This document shows, one piece after another, positions 4,140-5,133 of a stretch of 5,133 bases of DNA. Under the pieces are notes generated by a model. That model did not search any database and was not told the origin of the DNA. It worked only from the letters and a program-made list of their open reading frames with translations. The stretch is from an uncultured Fretibacterium sp. Lineage in GTDB: Bacteria > Synergistota > Synergistia > Synergistales > Aminobacteriaceae. The DNA lies in contig CALGHA010000095.1 in the NCBI GenBank assembly GCA_937915835.1, positions 1 to 5,133 of the forward strand. Direction: 5' to 3'. Made by a program: the position numbers and the translations under genes. Position 1 is the stretch's first letter; each line of letters begins with the position of its first letter.

Positions 4140-5067
4140 TTTTTGTCATCAATTCCCAGATTAATAACTCAAAGCCAGGCCAGCCCTCAGCTAGTGATGT
4201 CTTCTCCAAAAATGAAAGTCTCACTGCTCCAAGCATAAATTTCTTTATTTTATCTGGTCCAAAATGTTTTAAGGCTGTTCGTGAATGATTAAGCGCGTAA
4301 TTATACTTTTTCGTCGTGTCAACTCCGGCAGCTTTCAACGCGTCTTCAGAATATTTTCCGGGAAAAATTGACAGCATTAACGCCGGCCGCAATCTGTTCG
4401 TTATCGCCGTCAATACCGGAAGCAACGGAGAAGTCCGCAAATATTTCAAGGCATGAGCGACATCATGAGGCTTGTTGTTACATAGTCCGTCAAGAAAAAT
4501 CATCTGTGCTCGTCCGCCCTCGTCAAAAGATAAAGCGTTAACGTCCTCAATCGTAATTTCCCGGCCGTCTGCATAATTTCCCAGCTTGATAACTTCCGTA
4601 CGCAACTCCTCCTGAGCTTCGATGCTGTCTGCTAGTAATTGGGCGGCATCAGCTGAGATTGTGAACTTGTTATCTTTTGCGAATGAGATTATCCAGTCTT
4701 TACGCTTCCACGGGGGAATTTGCGGTTCAGGTTTTATCAGGGTGATTAAATTTGTGATGGACTTGAGATTTTTCGCGTCAGTGCCAAATACCAAGATTAA
4801 CATACAGTCTGCTTTGTCATCTTCAACAAAACTTGCTAACTCTTCGGGGAATTGGCCTAATACTTCAGCTTCCTCAACAACAATTGCTTCACGCTGAGCG
4901 AATAAGCCGGGATTGATTACGCTCTCAAAAAGTTTCTGCCAAGTCTCGAAAGAGTGAGCTTCAACACGTGCGGATAATGGCCAGCCGGATTTTGCGAGCT
5001 GTGAAAGTTTTTCGCTGAGCTGGCGACGTTGAGCATCTGAATATTCAATTGCTATGATATGCGGCAT
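4132..5067 (-). CDS. holA: DNA polymerase III subunit delta
   Basis: A 311-residue clamp-loader delta subunit, which opens the beta sliding clamp within the DnaX complex. It is somewhat shorter than the usual 330-345 residues. Family-like segments are PGLFAQREAIVVEEAEVL at 53-70 (the clamp-binding region, normally 'lFa.rrlvvv'), DCMLILVFGTDAK at 87-99, IPPWKRKDWIISFAK at 117-131, and EELRTEVIKLGNYADGREIT at 153-172, the conserved 'El.KL..Y'-like helix. These are followed by the C-terminal collar helices around DVAHALKYL and LLPVLTAITNRLRP. Delta has no Walker ATPase motif, and none is seen. The start at 5067 has GGAGG (5078-5082) 10 nt upstream. It is a housekeeping gene unrelated to the neighbouring peptide cassette and marks that cassette as chromosomal. 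Confidence 0.85.
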   Translation of the reverse strand: MPHIIAIEYSDAQRRQLSEKLSQLAKSGWPLSARVEAHSFETWQKLFESVINPGLFAQREAIVVEEAEVLGQFPEELASFVEDDKADCMLILVFGTDAKNLKSITNLITLIKPEPQIPPWKRKDWIISFAKDNKFTISADAAQLLADSIEAQEELRTEVIKLGNYADGREITIEDVNALSFDEGGRAQMIFLDGLCNNKPHDVAHALKYLRTSPLLPVLTAITNRLRPALMLSIFPGKYSEDALKAAGVDTTKKYNYALNHSRTALKHFGPDKIKKFMLGAVRLSFLEKTSLAEGWPGFELLIWELMTKTS

Positions 5068-5077
5068 AATGATAATT

Positions 5078-5098
5078 CCTCCGTGAATAATTATACCA
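5078..5098 (-). promoter_or_regulatory. Extended -10 promoter and ribosome site of holA
   Basis: TGGTATAAT at 5098-5090 on the minus strand is an exact extended -10, with no good -35; that region is occupied by the preceding terminator. The start of transcription would be near 5084, giving a short leader of about 17 nt that includes GGAGG at 5082-5078. Confidence 0.55.
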
Positions 5099-5100
5099 AT

Positions 5101-5133
5101 AAAAAAACGGCCAAGCTGTGAATAGCCTGACCG
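5101..5133 (-). terminator. Intrinsic terminator of a gene beyond the right edge
   Basis: Minus-strand RNA pairs CGGTCAGGC (5133-5125) with GCTTGGCCG (5116-5108), a 9-bp stem with two G-U pairs and an 8-nt loop, followed by seven T (5107-5101). It implies another minus-strand gene just outside the window. The stem may extend past the edge. Confidence 0.8.

Noticed and set aside
4622..4897. 91-codon plus-strand open frame
   Set aside because: It is antisense to holA, with no ribosome site and no recognisable family.

Overview
The window looks like bacterial chromosome from a moderately AT-rich anaerobe. Every gene is on the minus strand except one regulator. Spacing is tight: there are strong AGGAGG-type ribosome sites, perfect TATAAT -10 boxes (several of the extended TGnTATAAT form) and hairpin/T-run terminators between units. 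The gene mix (AEC transporter, SprA-related HExxH protein, radical SAM peptide maturase with a Cys-rich peptide, HolA) would fit Synergistota or a Firmicutes-type gut or rumen anaerobe. I cannot settle the phylum from this sequence alone.

Layout from left to right. 1-758 (-) is the 5' part of an AEC-family permease that runs off the left edge. 893-1795 (-) is a putative metalloprotease of the SprA-related family, with its own promoter and terminator. 1903-3710 (-) is a compact cassette, transcribed right to left. It holds a 44-residue peptide built of four Cys-Gly-Gly octads (3576-3710), an intrinsic terminator, a radical SAM/SPASM enzyme (2484-3518), a nitroreductase that begins 2 nt after the enzyme's stop (1903-2481), and a final terminator (1851-1888). 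3813-4139 (+) is a divergent HxlR-type regulator. 4132-5067 (-) is the DNA polymerase III delta subunit (holA), convergent with the regulator and overlapping it by 8 bp. The right edge holds the terminator of a further minus-strand gene.

The centre of interest is the peptide, radical SAM, nitroreductase and HxlR group. I read it as a ribosomally made, radical-SAM-modified peptide (RiPP) system. It resembles what I recall being catalogued as 'ACGX-repeat peptide' and 'radical SAM/SPASM domain protein, ACGX system'; I know of no characterised product. The peptide gene is too short for ordinary gene calling, but it has a perfect SD, a perfect -10 and a terminator. Its two 14-codon repeat copies differ at eight positions, all of them synonymous third positions. 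The terminator lies between substrate and enzyme, and the enzyme lacks a Shine-Dalgarno, which should give much more peptide than enzyme. The regulator carries the N-terminal Cys-Pro typical of redox-sensing HxlR proteins, and the operon includes a flavin nitroreductase, so a redox or electrophile trigger is plausible. The final structure, export route and role of the peptide cannot be read from this window.
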